A DNA stretch of 64,000 bases from Bernardetia sp. MNP-M8 (GCF_037126285.1 NZ_CP147012.1:4486676-4550675); one strand, 5' to 3'; shown: positions 20,049 to 28,894, counted from the first letter of the stretch. Made by a program: numbers and translations. Notes: generated by a model from the letters alone, not told the origin.

Positions 20049-20156
20049 CAAACCTATAAGGTTTTTGAAAACCTTATAGGTTTGCATAAAAAAACCTTGT
20101 TTTGGCTAGAAAACAAGGTTCTGATTATCATTTGCATAAAACGAGGTTGCAGCCTC
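20049..20156. repeat. Three palindromes between metY and the OsmC-like gene
   Basis: First: CAAACCTATAAGGTTTT (20049-20065) / AAAACCTTATAGGTTTG (20068-20084). Second: AACCTTGTTTT (20093-20103) / AAAACAAGGTT (20110-20120). Third: GAGGTTG / CAGCCTC (20143-20156). The word TTTGCATAAAA occurs twice (20081 and 20131). The first could act as a terminator, but it lies inside an apparently cotranscribed array. Confidence 0.7.
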
Positions 20157-20197
20157 TTTGTGTTTTACTTATTTCAATCTTTCAAATTTACGAAAAA

Positions 20198-20659
20198 ATG
20201 TCTATACTTTCTTTCTCATTTCAAGGAGTCAATAAAAGCTCAGCAAAATTCACAGGAAAAAGCCGAGAATTCGAACTCACCATCGACGAGCCTATTGAAT
20301 TAGGTGGAACAAATGAATACCCAAACCCTGTCGAATATATTTTGGCTGGCTATGCAGGTTGTCTGAATGTGGTAGCTCATATAGTTGCTCAAGAACTTAA
20401 TATTGTACTCAAAAAACTAGAAATAAATGTTTCTGGAGAGCTTAATCCTTCTAAACTTTTAGGAGAAAATACAACAGAACGAGCAGGTTTTCATCGCATT
20501 GAAGTTAGTCTGAAACCTCAAACTACTGCTACTGAAACTGAATTATTAGGATGGTTATACGAAATTGAAAGACGTTGCCCAGTAGGAGATAATTTGCAAA
20601 ATCAAACGCCTGTTTCTTTGCAGATTGAAAAAAATCTTTTTGTAGCTTCTTTGAATTAA
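20198..20659 (+). CDS. OsmC-like protein
   Basis: A 153-residue OsmC/Ohr-fold protein. The family motif ILAGYAGCLNVVAHIVAQEL places the first reactive Cys, and the second is in RRCPVGDNL. Ohr and OsmC enzymes use two Cys to reduce organic peroxides. Related YhfA/redox proteins in sulfur operons are less well understood and might handle persulfides; this is speculation. The start at 20198 (MSILSF) removes 32 residues that would come from palindromic repeats. It lies between metY and cobA in the sulfur array. Confidence 0.8.
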   Translation: MSILSFSFQGVNKSSAKFTGKSREFELTIDEPIELGGTNEYPNPVEYILAGYAGCLNVVAHIVAQELNIVLKKLEINVSGELNPSKLLGENTTERAGFHRIEVSLKPQTTATETELLGWLYEIERRCPVGDNLQNQTPVSLQIEKNLFVASLN

Positions 20660-20666
20660 AAAATTG

Positions 20667-20686
20667 CACAGACTAGGAAGTCTGTG
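20667..20686. repeat. Palindrome between the OsmC-like gene and cobA
   Basis: Arms CACAGACT (20667-20674) and AGTCTGTG (20679-20686) with a 4-nt loop. The remaining 224 nt up to cobA show no gene. Confidence 0.6.
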
Positions 20687-20910
20687 ATACAAAAACAACC
20701 AATCAGCTATCAGAAAAATAGTGTCAATGGTCGGATAATCTATCTGACTTTGACTTCTATTTTCTAACCTCAAAAAACTTTCAATCCATCATTTTAGAAA
20801 AAGCAAAAATTACAAAAGGATTTTCAAGAATCTTCTTTTGTTGAGGCTCTTTACTACTGCCTTTATTGAACTTTTTTCTAAAAAATAATTCAAAAATAAT
20901 CAGAAAAACT

Positions 20911-21738
20911 ATGATTAAAGGATACGTAACTCTAGCAGGAGCAGGTTCGGGAGACCCTGAACTCATCACACTAAAAGCTCTAAAAGCACTACAAAAGGCA
21001 GACATAATCTTGACAGACCGTTTGGTTTCACCTTTTTTGATTGAAAAAGAAGCACGAAAAGATGCTCAAATTATTTATGTAGGAAAGCAGTGCAGCAAAG
21101 GAATTCATACACCACAAGAGGAAATTAATTTATTGATGGTAGAATATGCCTTGCAAGGAAAACAGGTTTTGAGATTAAAAGGAGGAGATGCTTCTTTGTT
21201 TTCTAATATTTTAGATGAACTCAAAATATTGAAAAAAAATGACATTCCCTATCAAATTATTCCGGGTGTTTCGGCTGCTTTTGGAGCTGCTGCTTATTCG
21301 GCTATTCCTCTGACAGCTCGCAATCATTCAAGAGGTGTTCGGTTTCTGACTTTGTATAATCTCAATCATATTACGCAAAAAGAATGGACGGATTGGGCAG
21401 AAACAAAGGACACACTTGTCTTTTATATGAGTGGTTTGAAATTGGAAAAGCTCACAAATCAGTTTTTGAAAAATGGAATTGATACATCAAAAGGCATAGC
21501 CATTATTCAGCAAGCTACTACGCCAGAGCAAAAAACAACGGTCTTTTTTTTTGAAGAATTGAAGTACAAAACGCTACCAGAATTTGAGCATGTTCCTACT
21601 CTAATTATTGTAGGAAAAGTAGTGAATTTGCATCACGAATTTGCTTGGTTAGAAGAAAAACAAACGCCTTTTCCTGCTTCTTCTTTTGTAGAATCTTATT
21701 TTGACAATCACAAAAACACTTATAAATATGCTGTCTGA
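20911..21738 (+). CDS. cobA: Uroporphyrinogen-III C-methyltransferase
   Basis: This SAM-dependent enzyme methylates uroporphyrinogen III twice to give precorrin-2, the first step to siroheme, the cofactor of the sulfite reductase encoded two genes on. The 275 residues begin MIKGYVTLAGAGSGDPELI, the SUMT glycine-rich loop. The motifs RLKGGDASLF and IPGVSAAFGAAAYSAIPLT are diagnostic. The start at 20911 is preferred over an in-frame start 15 codons earlier. The end overlaps the start of cysJ by 11 nt, pointing to translational coupling. Confidence 0.93.
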   Translation: MIKGYVTLAGAGSGDPELITLKALKALQKADIILTDRLVSPFLIEKEARKDAQIIYVGKQCSKGIHTPQEEINLLMVEYALQGKQVLRLKGGDASLFSNILDELKILKKNDIPYQIIPGVSAAFGAAAYSAIPLTARNHSRGVRFLTLYNLNHITQKEWTDWAETKDTLVFYMSGLKLEKLTNQFLKNGIDTSKGIAIIQQATTPEQKTTVFFFEELKYKTLPEFEHVPTLIIVGKVVNLHHEFAWLEEKQTPFPASSFVESYFDNHKNTYKYAV

Positions 21739-23479
21739 ATCTAAATTATCGGTATTACAAGAATTTGTGCAAAATGTTTCTCATGAGGAACTGATTTGGA
21801 CAAAAGGATATTTGGCAGGTTTTTCAGACCGTCAGAATGTTTCTCAAAATACCATTGAAAATAAACCAAATTCACTTCCTGTCAAAACACTAAAACCATT
21901 AATTCTATATGGAACAGAAACAGGAAATGCCAAAAAAGTGGCTACTGGGTTACTTACTTCTTTCAAAAAGTCAAAAATTAAAGCCAAAGTGGCTGACGTA
22001 TTTGGCTACGATATAAAAAAACTAGCAAAAGAAGATTTTGTTTTGTTTGTCATCAGCACACAAGGTGAAGGCGAATTACCACAAAATGCAAAGGCTTTTT
22101 ATGACAAATTGAATAGTTCAAAAGAAAATTTTTCTCATCTAAATTACGCTGTTTTTGCGTTGGGAGATTCTTCGTATCCTCTTTTTTGTGAAGCTGGAAA
22201 TTTGATAGATACACTTTTTGAAAAAAAACAAGCTCAAAGAATTTTATCTCTAGTAAAGTCAGATGTAGATTTTGTGCCAGTTGCTAAAAAGTGGGAACAA
22301 GACTTACAATTTGTTTTTCAGAAGTGGCAAAATAATTCAGTTGTAGAAAATGAGATTTTATCTGTTCCCTCAACAGCAGTTTCATCAGTTAAGAAGAATT
22401 ATAAAGGCAAAATTTTTCATAAAGTAATTTTAAATGATAGAGGTTCGAACAAAGAAACGTATCATATCGAAATTGCAACTAATGAAAGAGTTGCCTATCA
22501 ATCTGGAGATGCTTTGGGAGTTATTGCCAAAAATAGTGATACAGATATTGATAAAATCCTTACTTATTTTCAAGAAGATGCAAATCGTTTTTTGACTCTT
22601 AAAGGAGAAAACAAAACACTTTACGACTGGCTCAAAATCAGAAATATAAAAGGATTGAGTAAAAATTCTATTACCAAAATTTTGAAATTAATAAATGTAG
22701 ATAATTTTGAAATACAAAGTGATAAAACGGATTTGATTGATATTTTGACACAAAATCCTGCTTTTTCAAGTCTCAAAATTGATTCAATATTAGAAATTTT
22801 ATTGCCGATTGCTCCTCGTTTGTATTCTATTTCTTCTTCTTCGGAAGCGCATCAAGATGACGACGATGATATTAATAAAGGGGAAGTTCATTTGACAGTT
22901 ACTTTAGATAAATTCAAGGTAGAAAATGACTTCAAAACAGGTTTAACTTCGCAATTTTTGGCAGATTTTCCACTAGAAACTGAATTTGATTTTTATATTC
23001 ATTCCAATTCTAATTTCCGTCTTCCAACTGAAAATACACCCATTATTATGATTGGTGCAGGAACAGGAATTGCTCCTTTTCGCAGTTTTTTAGCTCAAAG
23101 AGATGCAACTGGAAGTGAAGGTGAAAACTGGTTATTCTTTGGAGAACAGCATTTTACACTAGATTTTTATTATCAAACCGAGATTCAAGAATGGATTGCA
23201 ACAGGTTTACTTACAAAGTTTGATGCAGCTTTTTCAAGAGACCAATCCGAAAAAATTTATGTTCAACATCGTTTGAAACAGAATGCAAAAGAAGTCAATC
23301 AATGGCTAGAAGAAGGAGCAGTTTTGTATGTATGTGGACAAAAAAATCCGATGAGTCAAGATGTAGAAAATACATTGATTCAGATTATTTCTGAGCAAAG
23401 AAATGTAGATACACAAACAGCAAAACAGATTTTGCAAGATTTGGAAGAGCAAGGCAAATATCAAAAAGATGTGTATTGA
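21728..23479 (+). CDS. cysJ: Sulfite reductase flavoprotein subunit (NADPH)
   Basis: The 583 residues contain a flavodoxin domain (about 56-190, opening ILYGTETGNAKKVA), an FAD-binding domain with RLYSISSSSE, and an NADP-binding domain with GAGTGIAPFRSFL and a C-terminal YQKDVY end. This diflavin layout passes electrons from NADPH through FAD and FMN to the siroheme subunit, encoded by the next gene. The start at 21728 (MLSESK) overlaps the cobA stop. A run of acidic residues (DDDDD-like, around 22856-22876) sits in the FAD domain loop and is unusual. Confidence 0.93.
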   Translation: MLSESKLSVLQEFVQNVSHEELIWTKGYLAGFSDRQNVSQNTIENKPNSLPVKTLKPLILYGTETGNAKKVATGLLTSFKKSKIKAKVADVFGYDIKKLAKEDFVLFVISTQGEGELPQNAKAFYDKLNSSKENFSHLNYAVFALGDSSYPLFCEAGNLIDTLFEKKQAQRILSLVKSDVDFVPVAKKWEQDLQFVFQKWQNNSVVENEILSVPSTAVSSVKKNYKGKIFHKVILNDRGSNKETYHIEIATNERVAYQSGDALGVIAKNSDTDIDKILTYFQEDANRFLTLKGENKTLYDWLKIRNIKGLSKNSITKILKLINVDNFEIQSDKTDLIDILTQNPAFSSLKIDSILEILLPIAPRLYSISSSSEAHQDDDDDINKGEVHLTVTLDKFKVENDFKTGLTSQFLADFPLETEFDFYIHSNSNFRLPTENTPIIMIGAGTGIAPFRSFLAQRDATGSEGENWLFFGEQHFTLDFYYQTEIQEWIATGLLTKFDAAFSRDQSEKIYVQHRLKQNAKEVNQWLEEGAVLYVCGQKNPMSQDVENTLIQIISEQRNVDTQTAKQILQDLEEQGKYQKDVY

Positions 23480-23484
23480 GTACG

Positions 23485-23591
23485 TTCAGTTCCTCAGAAC
23501 TGAATGAAACGCTTCCTCAGAAGCGTGATTTGACTAACACAAGCATGACGCTTCTGAGAAAGCGTATATGTTCGTTTCTGAGGAAACGAAC
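23485..23591. repeat. Cluster of four palindromes between cysJ and cysI
   Basis: Four short palindromes follow one another: TTCAGTTC-CTCA-GAACTGAA (23485-23504), CGCTTC-CTCA-GAAGCG (23510-23525), CGCTT-CTGAGA-AAGCG (23549-23564) and GTTCGTTTC-TGAG-GAAACGAAC (23570-23591). Stems differ but the loops are CTCA or TGAG, or contain CTGAG. The second and third can also pair with each other through CAGAAGCGT (23519-23527) and ACGCTTCTG (23548-23556). Confidence 0.8.
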
Positions 23592-23627
23592 ACACTGCAC
23601 ATTAAATCACTAAAACACTAATCAAAA

Positions 23628-25274
23628 ATGAGCAATAAATTATCTCCATTAGAAACCATAAAGACGGGTAGCGACGGACTTCGTGGAACAATAAAAGAAA
23701 GTTTGAAAGACAATTTTACTGGAAATGTTCGTCCAGATGACGAAGGTTTAGTAAAGTTTCACGGTATGTATGTGCAAGACGACCGAGACCGTCGTGCCGA
23801 ACGTGCAGCCAAAAAATTAGACAAATTATATTCGTTTATGATTCGTCTGCGTATTCCGGGGGGAGCAATTGATTCGAAAAAGTGGCTTGCTATTCACGAA
23901 ATTTCGGAGCAATATGGAACAGGCGTTCTCAAAATTACAACTCGCCAAACATTGCAATTACATGGTGTTTTGAAAAATCAATTACAGCCAACTCTCCAAG
24001 CCTTTAATTTGGCAAAATTAGATTCTATTGCAGCTTGTGGCGATGTAAATCGTAATGTGATGGTCAGCGCACATCCAAAAGTTTCTCCTTTGCATCAAGA
24101 AATATATGAATATGGTAATAAAATTTCTACGTTATTATTGCCAAAAACACAATCGTATTATGAGGTTTGGATAGATGATGAAAAAGTCTATGAGCGTTCT
24201 AAAGAAGCTGACCCTTTGTATGAAGACCGTTATTTGCCTAGAAAATTCAAGATTGCGATTGCCATTCCTCCTTCAAATGATGTAGATGTTTTTTCGAATG
24301 ATTTGGGACTGATTGCACACATTGAAGACAATGAATTGAAAGGATTTAATGTGGCAGTTGGTGGTGGTTTGTCGGCTACTTTTGGAAATCCAAATACGTA
24401 TTCTCGTTTGGGAACTGTTTTAGGATTTTTGGATAGCGAAGAAAAAATATTGAAAGCTGCTTATGAAGTGCTGACGATTCAGAGAGATTTTGGTAATCGT
24501 TCGGATAGAAAACAAGCTCGTTTGAAATATACGATTGACAAAATGGGAGTAGAAAATTTCAAAAAAGAACTTGAAAAGCGTATCGGTTTTGAATTTCTAC
24601 CAGCAAAAGAATACAAATTTACAGAACGTTCAGATTTGTATGGTTGGCAGCAAAATCATGAAGGTAAATGGTTTTATACACTTTTCGTAGAAAATGGAGG
24701 AGTAAAATCGTATCAAAAAGAATTTTTGCATCAAGTGGCTCAATTAGACATTTCGAATTTCATTTTTACCTGTAATCAAAATTTGATTTTGGGAGAAATA
24801 AGTGAAGCAAACAAATCTAAAGTTGAAAATCTAATCGAAAAGTTTGCAATAGAAAAGCAAGATAGTGTTTTGCGTAAAAATTCTATGGCGTGTGTTGCCT
24901 TGCCTACTTGTCCTTTAGCTTTGGCAGAAGCACAGCGATATTTACCAAAATTAGTTTCTAAAATAGAACCTTTATTGGAAAAATATGGACTTCAAGAAGA
25001 GGAGTTAAGTATCAGAATGACAGGTTGTCCAAATGGTTGTGGGCGTTCGTATGTTTCCGAATTAGGCTTTATCGGAACTGCTCCAGAACAGTATAATTTT
25101 ATGCTTGGTGGCGACCGTTACGGAGAAAGATTAAATCAACTCTACAAAGAAAAATTGAGTGAATCTGAAATTCTTACCGAAATAGACAGCCTATTTTCTC
25201 AATATGTAAACGAAAGAAAACCAAATGAAAATTTTGGAGATTTCAGTTACAGAAAATTCTTTTCTGCTAATTAA
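23628..25274 (+). CDS. cysI: Sulfite reductase hemoprotein subunit (siroheme, 4Fe-4S)
   Basis: The 548-residue protein reduces sulfite to sulfide with six electrons, supplied here by CysJ. The two half-repeats of the sulfite/nitrite reductase fold are visible. The cluster and siroheme ligands are Cys422 and Cys428 (CVALPTC) and Cys467 and Cys471 (GCPNGC), in the expected C-X5-C / C-X3-C pattern. The siroheme-contact motif TTRQTLQLHG lies at about 104-113. Pairing with cysJ argues for an assimilatory NADPH sulfite reductase rather than a nitrite reductase. Confidence 0.93.
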   Translation: MSNKLSPLETIKTGSDGLRGTIKESLKDNFTGNVRPDDEGLVKFHGMYVQDDRDRRAERAAKKLDKLYSFMIRLRIPGGAIDSKKWLAIHEISEQYGTGVLKITTRQTLQLHGVLKNQLQPTLQAFNLAKLDSIAACGDVNRNVMVSAHPKVSPLHQEIYEYGNKISTLLLPKTQSYYEVWIDDEKVYERSKEADPLYEDRYLPRKFKIAIAIPPSNDVDVFSNDLGLIAHIEDNELKGFNVAVGGGLSATFGNPNTYSRLGTVLGFLDSEEKILKAAYEVLTIQRDFGNRSDRKQARLKYTIDKMGVENFKKELEKRIGFEFLPAKEYKFTERSDLYGWQQNHEGKWFYTLFVENGGVKSYQKEFLHQVAQLDISNFIFTCNQNLILGEISEANKSKVENLIEKFAIEKQDSVLRKNSMACVALPTCPLALAEAQRYLPKLVSKIEPLLEKYGLQEEELSIRMTGCPNGCGRSYVSELGFIGTAPEQYNFMLGGDRYGERLNQLYKEKLSESEILTEIDSLFSQYVNERKPNENFGDFSYRKFFSAN

Positions 25275-25282
25275 TTTTTTTC

Positions 25283-25359
25283 AACCGTCAACGAGGCTTT
25301 GCCGTCGTTGAGGTAGCTAAAATTAAAATCTCGTTGATGGCGAAGCCTCAACGACGGTT
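25283..25359. repeat. Nested inverted repeat, left of the fusion gene
   Basis: The 30-nt arms at 25283-25312 and 25330-25359 pair with only a few differences. They begin AACCGTC and end GACGGTT, with an inner GAGGCTT / AAGCCTC. Each arm also contains a smaller ACGAGG / GTTGAG repeat. A related element lies on the other side of the next gene at 26937-27020. Confidence 0.8.
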
Positions 25360-25406
25360 AAATCAGACGATTTTTGATTCCAATTATCCTATCATTTTTA
25401 CCATCT

Positions 25407-26924
25407 ATGTCAAATACACTTTTTCCTATTTTCTTGAAAACAGAACGCTTACGATTTTTGCTTGTTGGTGGTGGAAATGTTGGTATTGAGAAAATAAGGA
25501 CACTTCTCAAACAGAATCCAACAGCACATATTAAGCTCATAGCTACTGAAATTTTTCCAGAAATGTATGAAATATTGGCAGCTTATCCACACATTGAATA
25601 TGCAGAAAGAGCATTCGAACCAAGTGATTTGGATGATGTTGAGCTAGTTATTTCTGCTACAAACGATTCAAAAATTAATGCACATATAAAATCCTTAGCC
25701 AATGAGCGAAAACTTTTAGGAAATGCAGCCGACCAGCCAAATTTATGTGATTTTTATTTGGGTTCGATTATCCAAAAAGGAAATCTAAAAATTGCCATTT
25801 CTACCAATGGAAAATCGCCTATTCTTGCTCGTCGAATGAGAGAATATTTTGAGGAAGCACTTCCAGAAACGATTGATGAAACAATTTTGGAATTGCACGA
25901 CTACCGAAATACACTCAAAGGAGACTTTCAAAATAAACTCTTCCAGCTTAGCAAAATAACAAAATCTTTGAATGCAATTCCTGCTCAAAGTGAAATAGAA
26001 CCAAACAATCCAAAAATAGAAACAGTAGAACCTATTGAAACGCTTGAAATAACTCCTCAGTCAAAAAAATATATACGACTCACTTGGGTAATTTCTATTG
26101 CTTTTCTGACTTTTTTTATTGGCTATGGACTTTCAGTTTTTGTGTCTGCGAATGAGTTACAAACTTTTGTTTTTCAGATTCCGACAGAGTTTTTTGAGAT
26201 GATAGCGATTGGATTTTTGGCACAACTTGTTAATGGAAGTATCGGAATGGGCTATTGTGTGGTCTGTGCTACAGCTATGATGTGGGGAGGAATTGCTCTT
26301 CCTGCCATTAGTAGTAGTGTAAATATGTCAGGTGTATTTTCGAATGCCATCAGTGGATATTCACATTATCGTTTCGGAAATGTCAATAAAAAAATGCTCT
26401 ACTGGCTTGTTGGTTTTGGAATGATAGGCGCAGTTAGTGGCGCACTTTTACTCATTTATTTGGGTGATAAATACAATCAACTGGCTTATTTGCTCTTGGC
26501 AATTTATACCTTGTTTGTAGGATTGCGCTTGTTAGTGGTATCGTTTAGGTCAGATTCTATAACTAAAAAATCCAAACATCTAGGACTTTTGGGAATAGTA
26601 GGAGGTTTTGCAGCAGCTTTTTCTGGAAGTGGCTGGGGACCTATCGTAACCTCTTCACTGATGAGCAAAAGAAAAGGAGTAAGCTATGTTGTCGGAACAT
26701 CTAGTCTAGCTAAGTTTTTTATCAATTTTATTTCTTCGACAGTGCTTTTTTTCAGTATTGGAGTGAGTCATTGGTATGTTATTGCAGGTCTGATTTTGGG
26801 AGGTGTTGTGGCTGCACCACTAGGAAGTAGACTCACTAAAAAAATTCCTCGCAAACCTATGATGATACTTGTAGCCTTATTAGTGATTTTATCAAGCGTC
26901 AAAATCTTGATGAAATATGTATAG
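25407..26924 (+). CDS. Fusion: siroheme synthase NAD domain (CysG-N-like) plus TSUP transporter
   Basis: The first about 190 residues are a precorrin-2 dehydrogenase/sirohydrochlorin ferrochelatase domain: TERLRFLLVGGGNVGIEKI is the Rossmann motif, and VISATNDSKIN, GNAADQPNLCDFYLGSI and ISTNGKSPILARRMREYFE are its typical blocks. After a linker with repeated Glu/Pro/Ile (about 195-220) comes a TauE/SafE (TSUP) transporter of about 280 residues with eight or so helices and two related halves (GFLAQLVNGSIGMGYC and GGFAAAFSGSGWGPIVTSSL). The first half would finish siroheme for CysI; the second may move sulfate, sulfite or another sulfur anion. The start at 25407 (MSNTLF) is preferred to 25374. 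Confidence 0.88.
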   Translation: MSNTLFPIFLKTERLRFLLVGGGNVGIEKIRTLLKQNPTAHIKLIATEIFPEMYEILAAYPHIEYAERAFEPSDLDDVELVISATNDSKINAHIKSLANERKLLGNAADQPNLCDFYLGSIIQKGNLKIAISTNGKSPILARRMREYFEEALPETIDETILELHDYRNTLKGDFQNKLFQLSKITKSLNAIPAQSEIEPNNPKIETVEPIETLEITPQSKKYIRLTWVISIAFLTFFIGYGLSVFVSANELQTFVFQIPTEFFEMIAIGFLAQLVNGSIGMGYCVVCATAMMWGGIALPAISSSVNMSGVFSNAISGYSHYRFGNVNKKMLYWLVGFGMIGAVSGALLLIYLGDKYNQLAYLLLAIYTLFVGLRLLVVSFRSDSITKKSKHLGLLGIVGGFAAAFSGSGWGPIVTSSLMSKRKGVSYVVGTSSLAKFFINFISSTVLFFSIGVSHWYVIAGLILGGVVAAPLGSRLTKKIPRKPMMILVALLVILSSVKILMKYV

Positions 26925-26936
26925 CGTTTTTAAAGT

Positions 26937-27020
26937 CCTCAACGACGGCAACGCCTCGTTGACGGTTAAAAAGTAAATAAATAAACCGTCGTTGAGGCTC
27001 AAATGCAGCCGTCAACGAGG
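26937..27020. repeat. Nested inverted repeat, right of the fusion gene
   Basis: CCTCAACGACGGC (26937-26949) and an arm ending GACGGTT (26967) face AACCGTCGTTGAGG (from 26984) and GCCGTCAACGAGG (ending 27020). The words are the same as in the element at 25283-25359. Confidence 0.8.
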
Positions 27021-27042
27021 AAAAAAATAATCTTTCAAAATT

Positions 27043-27750
27043 ATGACAAAAAAAGAAATTTTAGCTTTTGCAGAAACTGAGCTTCATAGAGAATTATTTC
27101 CTTTAGAACTACTTAAAATTCTAGCTGAAAAATTCCCTCAAAAAGTATGTTTTTCGACAAGTTTAGGAATTGAAGACCAACTCATCACTCATTTTATCTT
27201 TAAAAATGAAATTCCTATTGATATTTTCACACTTCAAACAGGAAGGTTATTTGAGGAAACAGAACAACTTTTAGAACAAACTCAACATAAGTACAACCAA
27301 AAAATAACTGTTTTTGAGCCTAATCAAACTAAAGTTGAAGAATTAGAAAACGAAAAAGGCAAGTTTAGTTTTTATGAATCTGTCGAAAATAGAAAAGAAT
27401 GTTGTTTTATCCGAAAAGTAGAACCTCTCAATCGTGCTTTAGAAAATTATACGATTTGGGTAACAGGAATTCGGGCAGAACATTCAGAAAATAGACAAAA
27501 CATGCCTCTTTTTGAATGGGACGAAGCGCATAAAATGCTTAAAGTTCATCCTTTGCTACATTGGAATTTTGAAGATGTAGAAAAACGAATTAATATCTAT
27601 CAAATACCTTACAACCCTCTGCATGATAAAGGTTTTGTAAGTATTGGTTGTAAACCCTGTACTCGTGCCATTAAAGAAGGCGAAGATTTTCGTGCTGGGC
27701 GTTGGTGGTGGGAAAATAGTTCCAAAAAAGAATGTGGATTGCATCAATAA
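27043..27750 (+). CDS. cysH: Adenylyl-sulfate reductase (Fe-S type, CysH family)
   Basis: A 235-residue PAPS/APS reductase. The C-terminal catalytic Cys231 is in KKECGLH. The four cluster cysteines Cys120-Cys121 (ECCFIRKVEPL) and Cys203/Cys206 (GCKPC) mark the [4Fe-4S] group, which generally reduces APS directly. This fits the absence of an APS kinase gene (cysC) in the array and of a CysC domain on CysN. The product is sulfite for CysJI. Nucleotide-binding motifs include FSTSLGIEDQLI near the N-terminus. Confidence 0.93.
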   Translation: MTKKEILAFAETELHRELFPLELLKILAEKFPQKVCFSTSLGIEDQLITHFIFKNEIPIDIFTLQTGRLFEETEQLLEQTQHKYNQKITVFEPNQTKVEELENEKGKFSFYESVENRKECCFIRKVEPLNRALENYTIWVTGIRAEHSENRQNMPLFEWDEAHKMLKVHPLLHWNFEDVEKRINIYQIPYNPLHDKGFVSIGCKPCTRAIKEGEDFRAGRWWWENSSKKECGLHQ

Positions 27751-27854
27751 GAAATAATTACGAATTAAAAATTATGAATGTAATACATCAATAATATTGT
27801 GTATTCAGTTCTGAGGAAATGAACACACAAAATAAATTACTAATTTAATCTAAT

Positions 27855-27885
27855 GCCGTTGTCAGTGTCCTCACTGACGACAACT
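27855..27885. repeat. GCCGTTGTC-type palindrome between cysH and cysD
   Basis: Arms GTCAGTG (27861-27867) and CACTGAC (27872-27878), flanked by GCCGTT on the left and GACAAC on the right. A partial copy of the TTCTGAGGAAA word seen in the cysJ-cysI gap lies at about 27804-27816. Confidence 0.65.
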
Positions 27886-27899
27886 ATACAAAAAAAACT

Positions 27900-28796
27900 A
27901 TGAACTATTTAGATCAATTAGAATCCGAAGCGATTCATATTTTACGTGAAACAGCAGGACAATTTGAAAAACCTGCTTTATTATTTAGTGGTGGAAAAGA
28001 CTCTATTGTCTTGGTACATTTGGCTCTTAAAGCCTTTCGTCCTGCTAAATTTCCTTTTCCTTTAGTCCATATTGATACAGGACATAATTTTCCAGAGGCA
28101 CTTGCTTTTAGAGATGCTTTTACAAAAGAAATAGGAGAAAAACTTATTGTTAGGAATGTAGCTGATACTATCAAAGCTCAAAATTTAGCCGAACCAAAAG
28201 GAAAATTTGCAAGCAGAAACGGCTTACAAACTTATACTCTTTTAGAAACTATTGAAGAATTTGGTTTTGATGCGTGTATTGGAGGAGCAAGACGAGATGA
28301 AGAAAAAGCTCGTGCAAAAGAACGTGTTTTTTCAGTAAGAGATGAGTTTGGACAATGGGAGCCCAAATTGCAACGCCCAGAACTTTGGAATACCTATAAT
28401 GGAAAAATTAGTAAAGGCGAAAATGTACGTGTTTTTCCGATTAGTAATTGGACAGAATTAGATATTTGGAATTATATCAAAAGAGAAAATATCGCTTTGC
28501 CGCCAATTTATTTTTCGCATTTGCGTGAATGTGTTTTTACATCAGAAAAGCAGTTAGTAGCCGTTTCGGATTTTATTCAGATTGATGAAAATGACGTGAT
28601 TGTTACAGAAAAAGTCCGTTATCGTACCGTAGGAGATATGACATGTACGGCTGCTGTTCCTTCCGAAGCCTCAACACTTGATGATGTAATCAATGAAATT
28701 ATCGCTTCCAGAATTAGTGAAAGAGGAGAAACACGCATTGATGACAAAGTTTCAGAAGCTGCGATGGAAGATAGAAAGAAAAATGGGTATTTCTAA
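27900..28796 (+). CDS. cysD: Sulfate adenylyltransferase subunit 2
   Basis: The 298-residue catalytic subunit of ATP sulfurylase makes APS from ATP and sulfate. The PP-loop motif LLFSGGKDSIVLVHLA (about residues 27-42) and the block ACIGGARRDEEKARAKER are diagnostic, as is WNTYNGKISKGENVRVFPISNWTE (seen in two parts). It works with the CysN GTPase encoded next. The start codon is ATG at 27900, 149 nt after cysH. Confidence 0.95.
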   Translation: MNYLDQLESEAIHILRETAGQFEKPALLFSGGKDSIVLVHLALKAFRPAKFPFPLVHIDTGHNFPEALAFRDAFTKEIGEKLIVRNVADTIKAQNLAEPKGKFASRNGLQTYTLLETIEEFGFDACIGGARRDEEKARAKERVFSVRDEFGQWEPKLQRPELWNTYNGKISKGENVRVFPISNWTELDIWNYIKRENIALPPIYFSHLRECVFTSEKQLVAVSDFIQIDENDVIVTEKVRYRTVGDMTCTAAVPSEASTLDDVINEIIASRISERGETRIDDKVSEAAMEDRKKNGYF

Positions 28797-28810
28797 AAAT
28801 GTTATGCTTT

Positions 28811-28843
28811 ACCGAACTGTTCCCTCAAAGGGAACAGTTCGGT
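28811..28843. repeat. 15-bp perfect palindrome between cysD and cysN
   Basis: Arms ACCGAACTGTTCCCT (28811-28825) and AGGGAACAGTTCGGT (28829-28843) with a 3-nt loop. An open frame runs through it into cysN, but the palindrome and the position of the CysN motif show it is leader rather than coding. Confidence 0.75.
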
Positions 28844-28894
28844 GTAAATGAAGAATTACTAAAAAAATTACAATTATCTAAATTCAAAAAAACT

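Noticed and set aside
20102-20197. N-terminal extension of the OsmC-like protein
   Set aside because: It runs through palindromic repeats and has no similarity to the family; the ATG at 20198 is used.
28799-28894. N-terminal extension of CysN by 32 residues
   Set aside because: The extension is encoded by a perfect palindrome and the family starts at MDILRF; treated as leader.
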